From Thermodesulfovibrio sp. (GTDB lineage Bacteria > Nitrospirota > Thermodesulfovibrionia > Thermodesulfovibrionales > Thermodesulfovibrionaceae), in the NCBI GenBank assembly GCA_026415595.1, contig JAOAGU010000008.1, positions 7,211 to 27,931 of the forward strand: a DNA stretch of 20,721 bases, in the 5' to 3' direction. Below are positions 7,487 through 14,546 of this stretch, in pieces. Within the stretch, counting starts at the first letter, position 1, and every line of letters begins with the position of its first letter. The position numbers and the translations under genes were made by a program. A model generated the notes under the pieces. It had not been told where the DNA came from. It saw nothing but the letters and a program-made list of their open reading frames with translations, and searched no databases.

Positions 7487-9622
7487 TTATTCTTGCCTAT
7501 CCAATATTTCTCTTATCTTCATTGAAATATCTTCAATAGAAAAGGGTTTTTGGATGAAATCTATACCTTTGTCAAGTATGCCATGATGAACTATTACATT
7601 ATCTGTGTAGCCAGATATATATAGAACTTTTGTATTAGGTCTTAAATTTTTTATTTTATTATAAAGCTTTACTCCACTAATACCAGGAAGTACTACATCA
7701 GCTACTACAAGATGTATAGGTTCATGATAAAACTGAGCTAAAAACATGGCAGTATCCCTATCTTTTGCTTCAAGTGTTTTATAACCTAACCGTTTCAACA
7801 TATCAAGCAATACCTGTCTTACCTTTTCGTCATCATCTATTACAAGTATAGTTTCTGTGCCGGTTAAAAGTTTTTTTGTACCTTTTTCAAACTGGTCTTG
7901 TTCTAATTTTTTATCAACTCTTGGAAGATAAATTTTAAAAGTAGTGCCTTCATTTAGCTCACTATAAACCCATATGTTCCCTCCATGCTGTTTCACTATT
8001 CCATATACTGTTGAGAGTCCTAATCCAGTGCCTTTTTCCTCTTTTGTAGTAAAAAATGGCTCAAATATTTTATCTTTAATTTCAGCAGGTATACCTAAGC
8101 CTGTGTCAGATATGGCAAACATTATGTGAGGACCTACTTTTGAACCATGATGTCTTTTTACATAATCTTCGTCTAAATTCACATTTGATGTTTCTATTAT
8201 GATTCTTCCTCCCTGAGGCATAGCATCTTTTGCATTTACTACAAGATTCAATATAACTTGTTCCATCTGTGCCGGGTCTGCTTCTACGAGTCCTAAATCC
8301 TTGGAGAGTTCAAAAATCAGAAGTATATCTTCACCTATTAATCTCTTTAGCATTTCTTCCATACTTTTTATTAAATCATTAAGATTAATGACTTTTGGTT
8401 GTAAAATCTGTTTTCTTGAGAAAGCAAGCAGTTGTTTTACAAGTTGTTCTGCCTTTTCTGCAGAGGACTGAATGTTCGTAAGATATTGTTTCGCAGGGTC
8501 ATTTTCTGTGATTTTCATCTGAGCAAGCTGTGTGAATCCCTTAATAGCAGTAAGAACATTATTAAAATCATGGGCAATGCCTGCAGCAAGCCTTCCAATG
8601 GATTCCATTCTCTGGGCAAATAAGAATTGTTCTCTTAGTTTATTCATCTCTTCTTCTTTGAGCCAGTGTTCTGTAACATCAACAAAGCAGATTTTTGCAC
8701 AATTTAAATCCATAAAAATTATAGGTGTAATAACCATTCTTAAGCAGATTAAATCACCATTTTTATTTACAAATCTTATTCTTTGTAATGCTCTTTGTTT
8801 ATCTCCCTCTAAAACAGCCTTATATTCTTCTATAAATAAATCTCTATCTTGTTCGTATAGTTGATTTATAAAATCTATTTCCCTTTCATTGAACCCAAGA
8901 ATTTCCTCAAAACCCTTATTTGCCATTAAAAATTTTGGTGGAAAGTCTGTAGCAATAGAAAAGCCAATATGGGGTTGATCAATAATTATTTTTCCTAACT
9001 CCTTTATTCTTTCTTCCATTTCTTTTTCAATAATCATAGAGTTCAGAAGCTTCATTAACCATTTTTTCTTAGAATCTTCTTCCTTAAGAGTTTTATCTTC
9101 AATGAAAAATACGTTTTTAAAAAGTTCCTTTTTCCAAAGAATATAGGAATGTGTTTTAATTAAATCTAAAATAAACTCAGCAGAGAACTTTTTCCAGTTG
9201 TATTGACATATACCTGTGCATCTGAACTTTCCAAAAAATTCTTCATTAAGTCTTCTTTCATACTCTATGAGTCTTTCTGAGCCTTCTATTCCTTTCAATG
9301 CCCATGTCATCTCACCAGTTATAAATAAGGAGGGATAACCTTCAGATATTGCTCTATCAGTTTCATAGATAAGAGTTTTTATCATTGTGTCTGGGTCAAA
9401 GATTTTTGAACCTGTGTAAATCTCCTCAGCATTTATGAAAATAAGTTTGTTATCAACAATCTCGTCTGTGTAGCCATCTTTAAGAAGGGATTTTATATTT
9501 TCTGGGTTATGCTCATCATAAATATAGATAACCTTATCACCTGATTGAATTGCCATTTTAATAAGAGGGACTAAATTAGTCTTCCAATCTTCATCAGACT
9601 CGTAGAAAAAACAAATATGAGA
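7487..9622 (-). CDS. MEDS-PAS hybrid histidine kinase with C-terminal receiver; start disrupted
   Basis: Soluble sensor kinase. The first in-frame ATG is at 9556 (689 aa from there), but homology starts earlier: the frame upstream reads HICFFYESDEDW..., the conserved beginning of the MEDS domain, which continues to CQYN near residue 117. No ATG, GTG or TTG exists between 9556 and an in-frame stop at 9661-9659; coordinates here extend to the start of the recognisable homology. From the 9556 Met: PAS about 195-295, HisKA with GIAHDFNN (His329), N box LNLVVNAKDAM, G boxes DTGLGI and GTGLGL (to about 545), receiver about 568-689 with Asp620 and Lys670. No membrane segment. The upstream HD-GYP regulator on the same strand may be a partner. 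See the findings for the likely one-base frameshift. Confidence 0.85.
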   Translation of the reverse strand, partial: SHICFFYESDEDWKTNLVPLIKMAIQSGDKVIYIYDEHNPENIKSLLKDGYTDEIVDNKLIFINAEEIYTGSKIFDPDTMIKTLIYETDRAISEGYPSLFITGEMTWALKGIEGSERLIEYERRLNEEFFGKFRCTGICQYNWKKFSAEFILDLIKTHSYILWKKELFKNVFFIEDKTLKEEDSKKKWLMKLLNSMIIEKEMEERIKELGKIIIDQPHIGFSIATDFPPKFLMANKGFEEILGFNEREIDFINQLYEQDRDLFIEEYKAVLEGDKQRALQRIRFVNKNGDLICLRMVITPIIFMDLNCAKICFVDVTEHWLKEEEMNKLREQFLFAQRMESIGRLAAGIAHDFNNVLTAIKGFTQLAQMKITENDPAKQYLTNIQSSAEKAEQLVKQLLAFSRKQILQPKVINLNDLIKSMEEMLKRLIGEDILLIFELSKDLGLVEADPAQMEQVILNLVVNAKDAMPQGGRIIIETSNVNLDEDYVKRHHGSKVGPHIMFAISDTGLGIPAEIKDKIFEPFFTTKEEKGTGLGLSTVYGIVKQHGGNIWVYSELNEGTTFKIYLPRVDKKLEQDQFEKGTKKLLTGTETILVIDDDEKVRQVLLDMLKRLGYKTLEAKDRDTAMFLAQFYHEPIHLVVADVVLPGISGVKLYNKIKNLRPNTKVLYISGYTDNVIVHHGILDKGIDFIQKPFSIEDISMKIREILDRQE

Positions 9623-9661
9623 TTTACCTTTAATTTCCTGGAAAATAATCCATACAATTTA

Positions 9662-9690
9662 ATACTAAAAAAAATTTGTCATTTTTGCAA
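9662..9690 (-). promoter_or_regulatory. Candidate promoter of the MEDS kinase
   Basis: On the minus strand: TTGCAA (9690-9685), 17-bp spacer, TAGTAT (9667-9662), the same -10 as the psrA-like promoter. Transcription would start near 9655, two bases before an ATG at 9653-9651. That ATG is out of frame with the kinase by one base. Confidence 0.5.
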
Positions 9691-9708
9691 TAGGTTCTAT
9701 AAAAACTT

Positions 9709-11232
9709 CTAATCTTTCATTTTTTCAAATATTTCTTCAAAATGAGCCTCGTTTCTTTTGAATATATCTAAAATTTTGGGGTCAAAATGAGAAGGAAGGG
9801 TTCTACCATCACCTTTTGTTATGATTTCAACTGTAGTTTTATGGTCAAAACCCTTTCTATATGGTCTATCAATTCTTAATGTATCATATATATCACATAA
9901 CGCCACAATTCTTCCTTCAATAGGTATTTCCTCTTTAGAAAGTCCCTTTGGATATCCTGTTCCATCCCATCTTTCATGATGGGTAAGAGCGATATTTCTT
10001 GCCATAGAAAAGAGAGGATGGTTACCTATTATTTGAGCACCATAGATAGGATGTTTTTTTACAATAGCCCATTCTTCATCTGTGAGTTTAGACTGTTTTT
10101 TCAAAATTTCTGAAGGTATATAAATTTTTCCAACATCATGGAGAGCTGATTGAGTTTTGATTCTTCTTACTAATTTTTCTTCAAAACCTAATTTTTTCGC
10201 AATTAAAGCTGAATACTCTCCAATTCGGAAAATATGTTTTTTAGGGTCTTCATCATTTGCTTCTGATGCTCTTGCAAGTGAATAAATGGCATAGGAAGAG
10301 GCTTCTTCTAATCTTTGAATCTGTTTGGCAATTGTTCTAAAAAATAGACATTGATTAACGAGAATATTTATTAAATTAGCGTCATATTCATTTACTTCTC
10401 TTTTATAATTTAATGCTAACAGACAAAGATTTCTGCTTATAAAACCAACTATATTTCTAACTACAATTCTGAATGAGCTAAGTTTTTCTTCTATTTTTTT
10501 AAAATCTTCCTTTTCAAAATCATGTCTGTTTAAAAAAACTTTTATTATTTCCCCTTCCTTTGGTAATTGAAAAATGGAGGAAAAATCAAGATTTATTTTA
10601 TATTTGTTCAATTCACCAAATACATATTCATATTGATAACTTTCCCATGTTTTACCTTTGTCTGAAAAACCAACTATTGCCATAGCTGGTTTATCCTCTA
10701 TTTCGCTTACTTTTCTAATTAGATGGGCAATTAAATCATCAATACTTTCAGAAAATTTAAAATTTAAAGGATTAAAGTTTTGAATTGTATTTTCAGTATG
10801 GTCTATTATTGTAACTATGTTTTCTAAAGTCCCATAAAGTAGTTCGTTATTTTTTTTGGTTTCTGCAAATTTTTCAATTATAGCATTAACTTCTCTTTCA
10901 TTAAAGGGCTTGAATATTACACCATCAGCTTTTGCCATGAAACTTTTTATTCTTTCATCTGGCGATGTAAAACTAACGAGCATTAGTAAGGGAATTTTCT
11001 TATATTTTGGATGTTCTTTTAAAGACTTACAAAATGTATATCCATCGGAATCTCTAATAGTGGTGTCAGCAAGTATGGCGTCTATGTTACGTTTTTTAAG
11101 AATTTCCATTGCCTCTGAGGCTCTGTCAGTATGTAGAACTTCAAATTTTTCAAAGGGAATAATAGAGGTTAATGCCTTGATATTAGAATTATTGTCAGAA
11201 ATTATTAAAATTTTATGCTTCAGACTCAACAT
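9709..11232 (-). CDS. Receiver / HD-GYP response regulator (c-di-GMP phosphodiesterase type)
   Basis: 507-aa two-component output protein. Residues 1-125 form a receiver (Asp56 as phosphoacceptor in LADTTIRDSDG, Lys108 in FKPF; only one acidic residue, Asp13, in the usual acidic pair). Residues about 130-310 form a GAF-like or undefined linker. Residues about 325-495 form an HD-GYP domain with His365-Asp366 (HDVGK), HHERWDGTGYP (418-428) and a C-terminal FDP. All core HD-GYP motifs are present, so it should hydrolyse cyclic di-GMP in a phosphorylation-dependent way. No Shine-Dalgarno before the ATG; a -10 box lies 8 nt away. It lies 5' of the MEDS kinase on the same strand and is a plausible partner. 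Confidence 0.9.
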   Translation of the reverse strand: MLSLKHKILIISDNNSNIKALTSIIPFEKFEVLHTDRASEAMEILKKRNIDAILADTTIRDSDGYTFCKSLKEHPKYKKIPLLMLVSFTSPDERIKSFMAKADGVIFKPFNEREVNAIIEKFAETKKNNELLYGTLENIVTIIDHTENTIQNFNPLNFKFSESIDDLIAHLIRKVSEIEDKPAMAIVGFSDKGKTWESYQYEYVFGELNKYKINLDFSSIFQLPKEGEIIKVFLNRHDFEKEDFKKIEEKLSSFRIVVRNIVGFISRNLCLLALNYKREVNEYDANLINILVNQCLFFRTIAKQIQRLEEASSYAIYSLARASEANDEDPKKHIFRIGEYSALIAKKLGFEEKLVRRIKTQSALHDVGKIYIPSEILKKQSKLTDEEWAIVKKHPIYGAQIIGNHPLFSMARNIALTHHERWDGTGYPKGLSKEEIPIEGRIVALCDIYDTLRIDRPYRKGFDHKTTVEIITKGDGRTLPSHFDPKILDIFKRNEAHFEEIFEKMKD

Positions 11233-11240
11233 TTACAAAA

Positions 11241-11270
11241 ATTATATTTAAAATAGCAAGTAGAATTCAA
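11241..11270 (-). promoter_or_regulatory. Promoter of the HD-GYP regulator, near-leaderless
   Basis: Minus strand TTGAAT (11270-11265), 18-bp spacer, perfect TATAAT (11246-11241). The ATG begins at 11232, so the expected leader is only about 2 nt. Its -35 lies 7 bp from the -35 of the divergent promoter for the gene at 11314. Confidence 0.65.
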
Positions 11271-11277
11271 TAAAAAT

Positions 11278-11306
11278 TTGACAGATTTTAAATTTTTTGC
11301 TATGCT
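11278..11306 (+). promoter_or_regulatory. Promoter of the predicted outer-membrane protein, leaderless
   Basis: Perfect TTGACA (11278-11283), 17-bp spacer, TATGCT (11301-11306). The ATG is at 11314, so transcription should start at or within a base of the A of the ATG. No ribosome-binding site is present. Confidence 0.7.
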
Positions 11307-11313
11307 TTTTTAA

Positions 11314-12105
11314 ATGATTACATTAAGAATATTTCTTGTTCTATTTGTTTTTTTATCTTTACCTTGTCATGCTTTTGATAGAAAGGGGTTTTCACCAACT
11401 TCGCCTTTTTCAGTTTTTTCTACTTTTTTAGCAGATTCACCAAAACAAAATCAGTTAGCTATTGATTTAGGGTTTGATATTTCAAGAGAGCCAGATGTAA
11501 AGAGAATTAATCTTAATTTATCCTACGGATTAACAGATAAAATTGAGATAATAGCTGGGCTACCTTATGTTTTTAAATATTCTAATGCTTTTGATGAAAG
11601 AGGTTTTGAGGATATTAATTTTGGCTTTAAACACAGATTTATTGATGAAACTGTTTACTTGCCAGCAGTAGCTTATTTAGTTTATGTTTCCGGTGAAATA
11701 GGAAATGAAAAGTTTTCATCAGAGGGAGGATTAGGAGGAGGAATAATAATTTCAAAAAAAATTGGTCCTGTTAAAACACACGGTAATATAATATATTTCA
11801 GGCCAAACAGAGAAGTTTTAAAAGAGACATGGAATCTGAATTTTGGAACAGAGTTGTTAATCTCTCATAATTCAAAAATATTATTTGAAATTATTGGCAG
11901 AAAAGCAATTGATAGAAATAAAATAGATTTGCTTGAATGGAGGCTTGGCTACAGAATAAGGATAACAGATTTTTCCTATTCTACTGTAGGCATGGGTTTT
12001 GATATAAAAGACAGAAATCCTGATATGAGATTTATGTTCAGCATTAGCTTTGTCTTGCCGAAAGAAAAATCTAAAATTAAAAAAATTGTGGAAGATGCTT
12101 ATTAA
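11314..12105 (+). CDS. Predicted outer-membrane beta-barrel protein, function unknown
   Basis: 263-aa precursor with a Sec signal peptide (hydrophobic residues 5-16, cleavage near PCHA-FD). The mature protein has many alternating amphipathic strands separated by turns (for example INLNLSYGLTDKIEIIAGLP, then FGFKHRFI, MGFDIKDR and FMFSISFVLP), the look of an outer-membrane barrel of the putative transporter/MetA type. It ends in a short basic tail rather than the usual terminal Phe. Start chosen because it gives a complete signal peptide and fits the promoter with a leaderless message. It precedes tatA, which has a separate promoter overlapping this gene's end. No specific role can be assigned. 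Confidence 0.75.
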   Translation: MITLRIFLVLFVFLSLPCHAFDRKGFSPTSPFSVFSTFLADSPKQNQLAIDLGFDISREPDVKRINLNLSYGLTDKIEIIAGLPYVFKYSNAFDERGFEDINFGFKHRFIDETVYLPAVAYLVYVSGEIGNEKFSSEGGLGGGIIISKKIGPVKTHGNIIYFRPNREVLKETWNLNFGTELLISHNSKILFEIIGRKAIDRNKIDLLEWRLGYRIRITDFSYSTVGMGFDIKDRNPDMRFMFSISFVLPKEKSKIKKIVEDAY

Positions 12106-12114
12106 TGTTATAAT
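12086..12114 (+). promoter_or_regulatory. Extended -10 promoter of the tat operon, leaderless
   Basis: TTGTGG (12086-12091), 17-bp spacer and TGTTATAAT (12106-12114), a perfect extended -10. Seven bases past the -10 is 12121, exactly the A of the tatA ATG. No ribosome-binding site precedes the ATG. The -35 lies within the end of the upstream coding region. Confidence 0.7.
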
Positions 12115-12120
12115 AAACCT

Positions 12121-12441
12121 ATGTTTGATTTAGGCTTTCAGGAATTAATTGTAATATTTATTGTTGCCCTTTTAGTTTTTGGTCCTAAAAGGCTTCCTGA
12201 ACTTGGCTATACTCTTGGAAAAACAATGAATGAGATAAAAAAAGCCTTTCAAAGTGCAAAGTCTGAAATGGAAAAAGAAATACATGAAGTAAAAGAAACT
12301 ATGGAAGATGTTAAAAAGGATATTAAAGACCCTCTTGAGCTTAAAAATGAACTTTTTAAAGATATGCCCTCCCTTGAAGATTTAAGAATTGATAAACATA
12401 TTGAAAATATTGCAAAAAAAGAGATTGAGAAGAAGGAGTAG
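12121..12441 (+). CDS. tatA: Twin-arginine translocase subunit TatA/TatB
   Basis: Membrane component of the Tat pathway that moves folded, cofactor-bearing proteins across the cytoplasmic membrane. 106 aa: N-terminal transmembrane helix (about 4-20), the FGPKRLPELG hinge, an amphipathic helix (about 25-50) and a charged, helical cytoplasmic tail. The MFDLGFQEL start resembles TatB, and Glu8 is where TatB has a polar residue; with one TatA-family gene beside tatC the A/B distinction cannot be settled. Followed after 6 nt by tatC. Clients encoded here include the PsrA-like subunit and the Rieske protein. Confidence 0.93.
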   Translation: MFDLGFQELIVIFIVALLVFGPKRLPELGYTLGKTMNEIKKAFQSAKSEMEKEIHEVKETMEDVKKDIKDPLELKNELFKDMPSLEDLRIDKHIENIAKKEIEKKE

Positions 12442-12447
12442 TGATGG

Positions 12448-13242
12448 ATGGAAGAACAAAAAATGTCACTGATTGGACATCTATCAGAGCTGAGAAAAAG
12501 AATAGTAATATGCCTTGTGGCATTATTAATAGCATTTGTACTTACATTTAGCTTTTCTGAATATATTTTTAAGCTCTTACTTTTTCCCTTAAACTATACA
12601 CCGCAGTTTTCAATTAAAGAAGGACTGCTCTTTGTCCCAGAGCAAAAACTTCAGAATACAAAACTTGTTTTTTTGGGTCCTGCTGAAGCCTTTTGGATGA
12701 ATATGAAAATAGCCCTTGTAAGCGGATTTATTCTTACAATACCTGTAATTTTTTATCAACTTTGGCAGTTTATTTCACCCGGGCTTTATTCTCATGAAAA
12801 AAAGTATGTTCTTCCCTTTGTATTGACTGCTACTGGACTTTTTCTTATAGGTGTTACTTTCTGTTATTTGATAGTTTTACCCTTTGCAATGAGTTTTCTT
12901 CTTACCTATAAGGTAGGTGATTTTTTGATGCCCATGCTTTCTGTAGGACTTTATATTGATTTTCTTTTAAAGTTTTTACTTGCTTTTGGTTTTGTCTTTG
13001 AGTTACCAGTTCTTATAGTTATTACAACAAGAATGGGTTTGATAACACCACAGACTTTGAAAAAATATAGAAGACTTGCTGTAATTCTTGCATTTGTAGC
13101 TGCGGCGATTATCACGCCAACACCAGATGCTTTTAACCAGACGCTGATGGCAATACCTATGATAATTTTATATGAATTAGGTATATGGGTTTCAATAATA
13201 TTAAATAAAAAGAAGGATCAAAAAAATGGAGGGTCGGAGTAA
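12448..13242 (+). CDS. tatC: Twin-arginine translocase subunit TatC
   Basis: Tat signal-peptide receptor, 264 aa, six predicted transmembrane helices. Family landmarks are visible: HLSELRKR near the N-terminus, the GPAEAFW segment with the conserved Glu, FYQLWQFISPGL with the conserved Pro, and the AAIITPTPDAFNQ segment in the last third. The ATG at 12448 has AAGGAG about 10 nt upstream; another ATG at 12444 is out of frame. The end overlaps the next small gene by 17 nt. Confidence 0.96.
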   Translation: MEEQKMSLIGHLSELRKRIVICLVALLIAFVLTFSFSEYIFKLLLFPLNYTPQFSIKEGLLFVPEQKLQNTKLVFLGPAEAFWMNMKIALVSGFILTIPVIFYQLWQFISPGLYSHEKKYVLPFVLTATGLFLIGVTFCYLIVLPFAMSFLLTYKVGDFLMPMLSVGLYIDFLLKFLLAFGFVFELPVLIVITTRMGLITPQTLKKYRRLAVILAFVAAAIITPTPDAFNQTLMAIPMIILYELGIWVSIILNKKKDQKNGGSE

Positions 13243-13489
13243 GTCTTTAATTGCTATAGCTACAGATATAGCAGACGGTTTTTTATCTGTCAATCCTTTA
13301 TTTCTTAAGAAATTTAAAGAAAAGGAACTTAAAGAACTTCAGGAAGCATTAATAAAGAAAGAAAGACAAATAAGAGCAGAACCATTTCCATTTAACGATG
13401 CCTTAAAAATACGTCAAAGAAATATGAAACTTCAAAGGCTAACTCAGGCTATGGTTGTTATAAAAAACTTTATGGAAGGTAGAATTTGA
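13226..13489 (+). CDS. Small helical protein of unknown function between tatC and the YchF-like gene
   Basis: 87 aa, predicted mostly helical and highly charged (KKFKEKELKELQEALIKKER, later a QRNMKLQRLTQAM stretch), no membrane segment and no recognised domain. It overlaps the end of tatC by 17 nt and its TGA overlaps the TTG start of the next gene; AAGGA lies about 8 nt before its ATG. Tight overlaps at both ends and normal local codon use argue for a real, translationally coupled gene. The coiled-coil look suggests a binding partner of a neighbour, perhaps the NTPase; this is a guess from position. Confidence 0.7.
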   Translation: MEGRSKSLIAIATDIADGFLSVNPLFLKKFKEKELKELQEALIKKERQIRAEPFPFNDALKIRQRNMKLQRLTQAMVVIKNFMEGRI

Positions 13490-14535
13490 GAATAGCTCTT
13501 ACAGGTTTTTCTAACTCAGGTAAGACAACAATTTTTAATGCCATGACCCATCAAAAGATTGATACATCCTCCCATATTACACCCCCTGAGATTATCCATA
13601 GAGGAGCGCTTTATGTTGAAGACTCAAGGCTAACAAGAATAGGTGAAATTATTAAACCTAAAAAGACAACTTTCGCTATTGTTGAATGTATTGATACTGC
13701 CGGGCTTTTAAAAAACAATTCTGTTCATAATTATAAGGTTATCAGACAAACAACTGATACGGATGCTTTGGTATATGTATTAAGAGGTTTTGACGAGCCT
13801 TCAGTTCCTTATCAATTTGAATCTATTGACCCTTTGAGAGATTTTAATGAATTAGAATATGAATTTTTAATGATTGATTTAGACCTTGTTACTAAACGAA
13901 TTGAAAGAATAGACGAACAAAAAAAGAAAGGGCAGAAAATTAATGAGAAGGAAAAAGAAGTATTAGAATTTCTAAGAGAACATCTTGAAGGTGGAAAGAG
14001 TTTGAGAAAAGTAGATATTAAAGATGAGCAATTATTAGAGATAAGGCATTTAAATTTTTTTACCCTAAAACCTGTTTTTGCAGTAATTAATTTGGATGAA
14101 AAATCCTTTAATGAAGATAAATTTAAAGATACTGAATTTATAAAAATCTGTGGAACTTTAGAAAGTGATATAGGGCAGTTATCCGAGGAGGAGATCGGGA
14201 GTTTTTTAGAAGCTATGGGTATAGATGAGCCAGTAGGTAAAAAAATAATCAGAAAAACCTATGAAGTCCTGAATTACATATCCTTTTTTACAATAGTACC
14301 ACCGGAACTGAGAGCATGGAGTATTAAAAAGGGAACTAAAGCAATCCAAGCTGCAGGGAAAATTCATTCAGATATTCAAAGAGGGTTTATAAGAGCAGAA
14401 GTTGTATCTTATGATGATTTTATCTCAGTTAATGGAGATATGAATCTTGCAAGGCAAAAAGGTATTTTAAGAACTGAAGGAAAGGAATATGAAGTAAAAG
14501 ATGGAGATATAATAACATTTAGATTTAAAATTTAA
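13486..14535 (+). CDS. YchF/OLA1-like TRAFAC NTPase with C-terminal TGS-type domain
   Basis: 349 aa. P-loop GFSNSGKT (residues 7-14), Walker B/G3 DTAG (70-73), and NLDE (202-205) where GTPases have NKxD; NxxE in that place marks the YchF/OLA1 family, which prefers ATP. The C-terminus (about 275-349) matches the YchF TGS/DUF933 region (RAW..KKGTKA.QAAGKIH.D..RGFIRAEVVSYDDF, ending VKDGDIITFRF). It starts at TTG 13486, overlapping the upstream stop, with GGAAGG before it. The glycine-rich GASKGEGLGN-like segment that follows G3 in true YchF is missing, replaced by LLKNNSVHNYKVIRQ, so this is probably a diverged paralogue rather than the housekeeping protein. Confidence 0.85.
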   Translation: MRIALTGFSNSGKTTIFNAMTHQKIDTSSHITPPEIIHRGALYVEDSRLTRIGEIIKPKKTTFAIVECIDTAGLLKNNSVHNYKVIRQTTDTDALVYVLRGFDEPSVPYQFESIDPLRDFNELEYEFLMIDLDLVTKRIERIDEQKKKGQKINEKEKEVLEFLREHLEGGKSLRKVDIKDEQLLEIRHLNFFTLKPVFAVINLDEKSFNEDKFKDTEFIKICGTLESDIGQLSEEEIGSFLEAMGIDEPVGKKIIRKTYEVLNYISFFTIVPPELRAWSIKKGTKAIQAAGKIHSDIQRGFIRAEVVSYDDFISVNGDMNLARQKGILRTEGKEYEVKDGDIITFRFKI

Positions 14536-14546
14536 GGGAGGGGGAT

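Noticed and set aside
8432..8864. Plus-strand open frames opposite the histidine kinase
   Set aside because: They mirror the conserved PAS and HisKA coding region and have no start signals; shadow frames.
10856..11251. 131-codon plus-strand frame opposite the HD-GYP receiver domain
   Set aside because: It lies opposite a clear receiver domain and spans the HD-GYP promoter and start; no initiation signal.
12106..12120. Ribosome-binding site for tatA
   Set aside because: The bases before the ATG are the -10 box and TAAACCT; there is no purine-rich anti-16S match.
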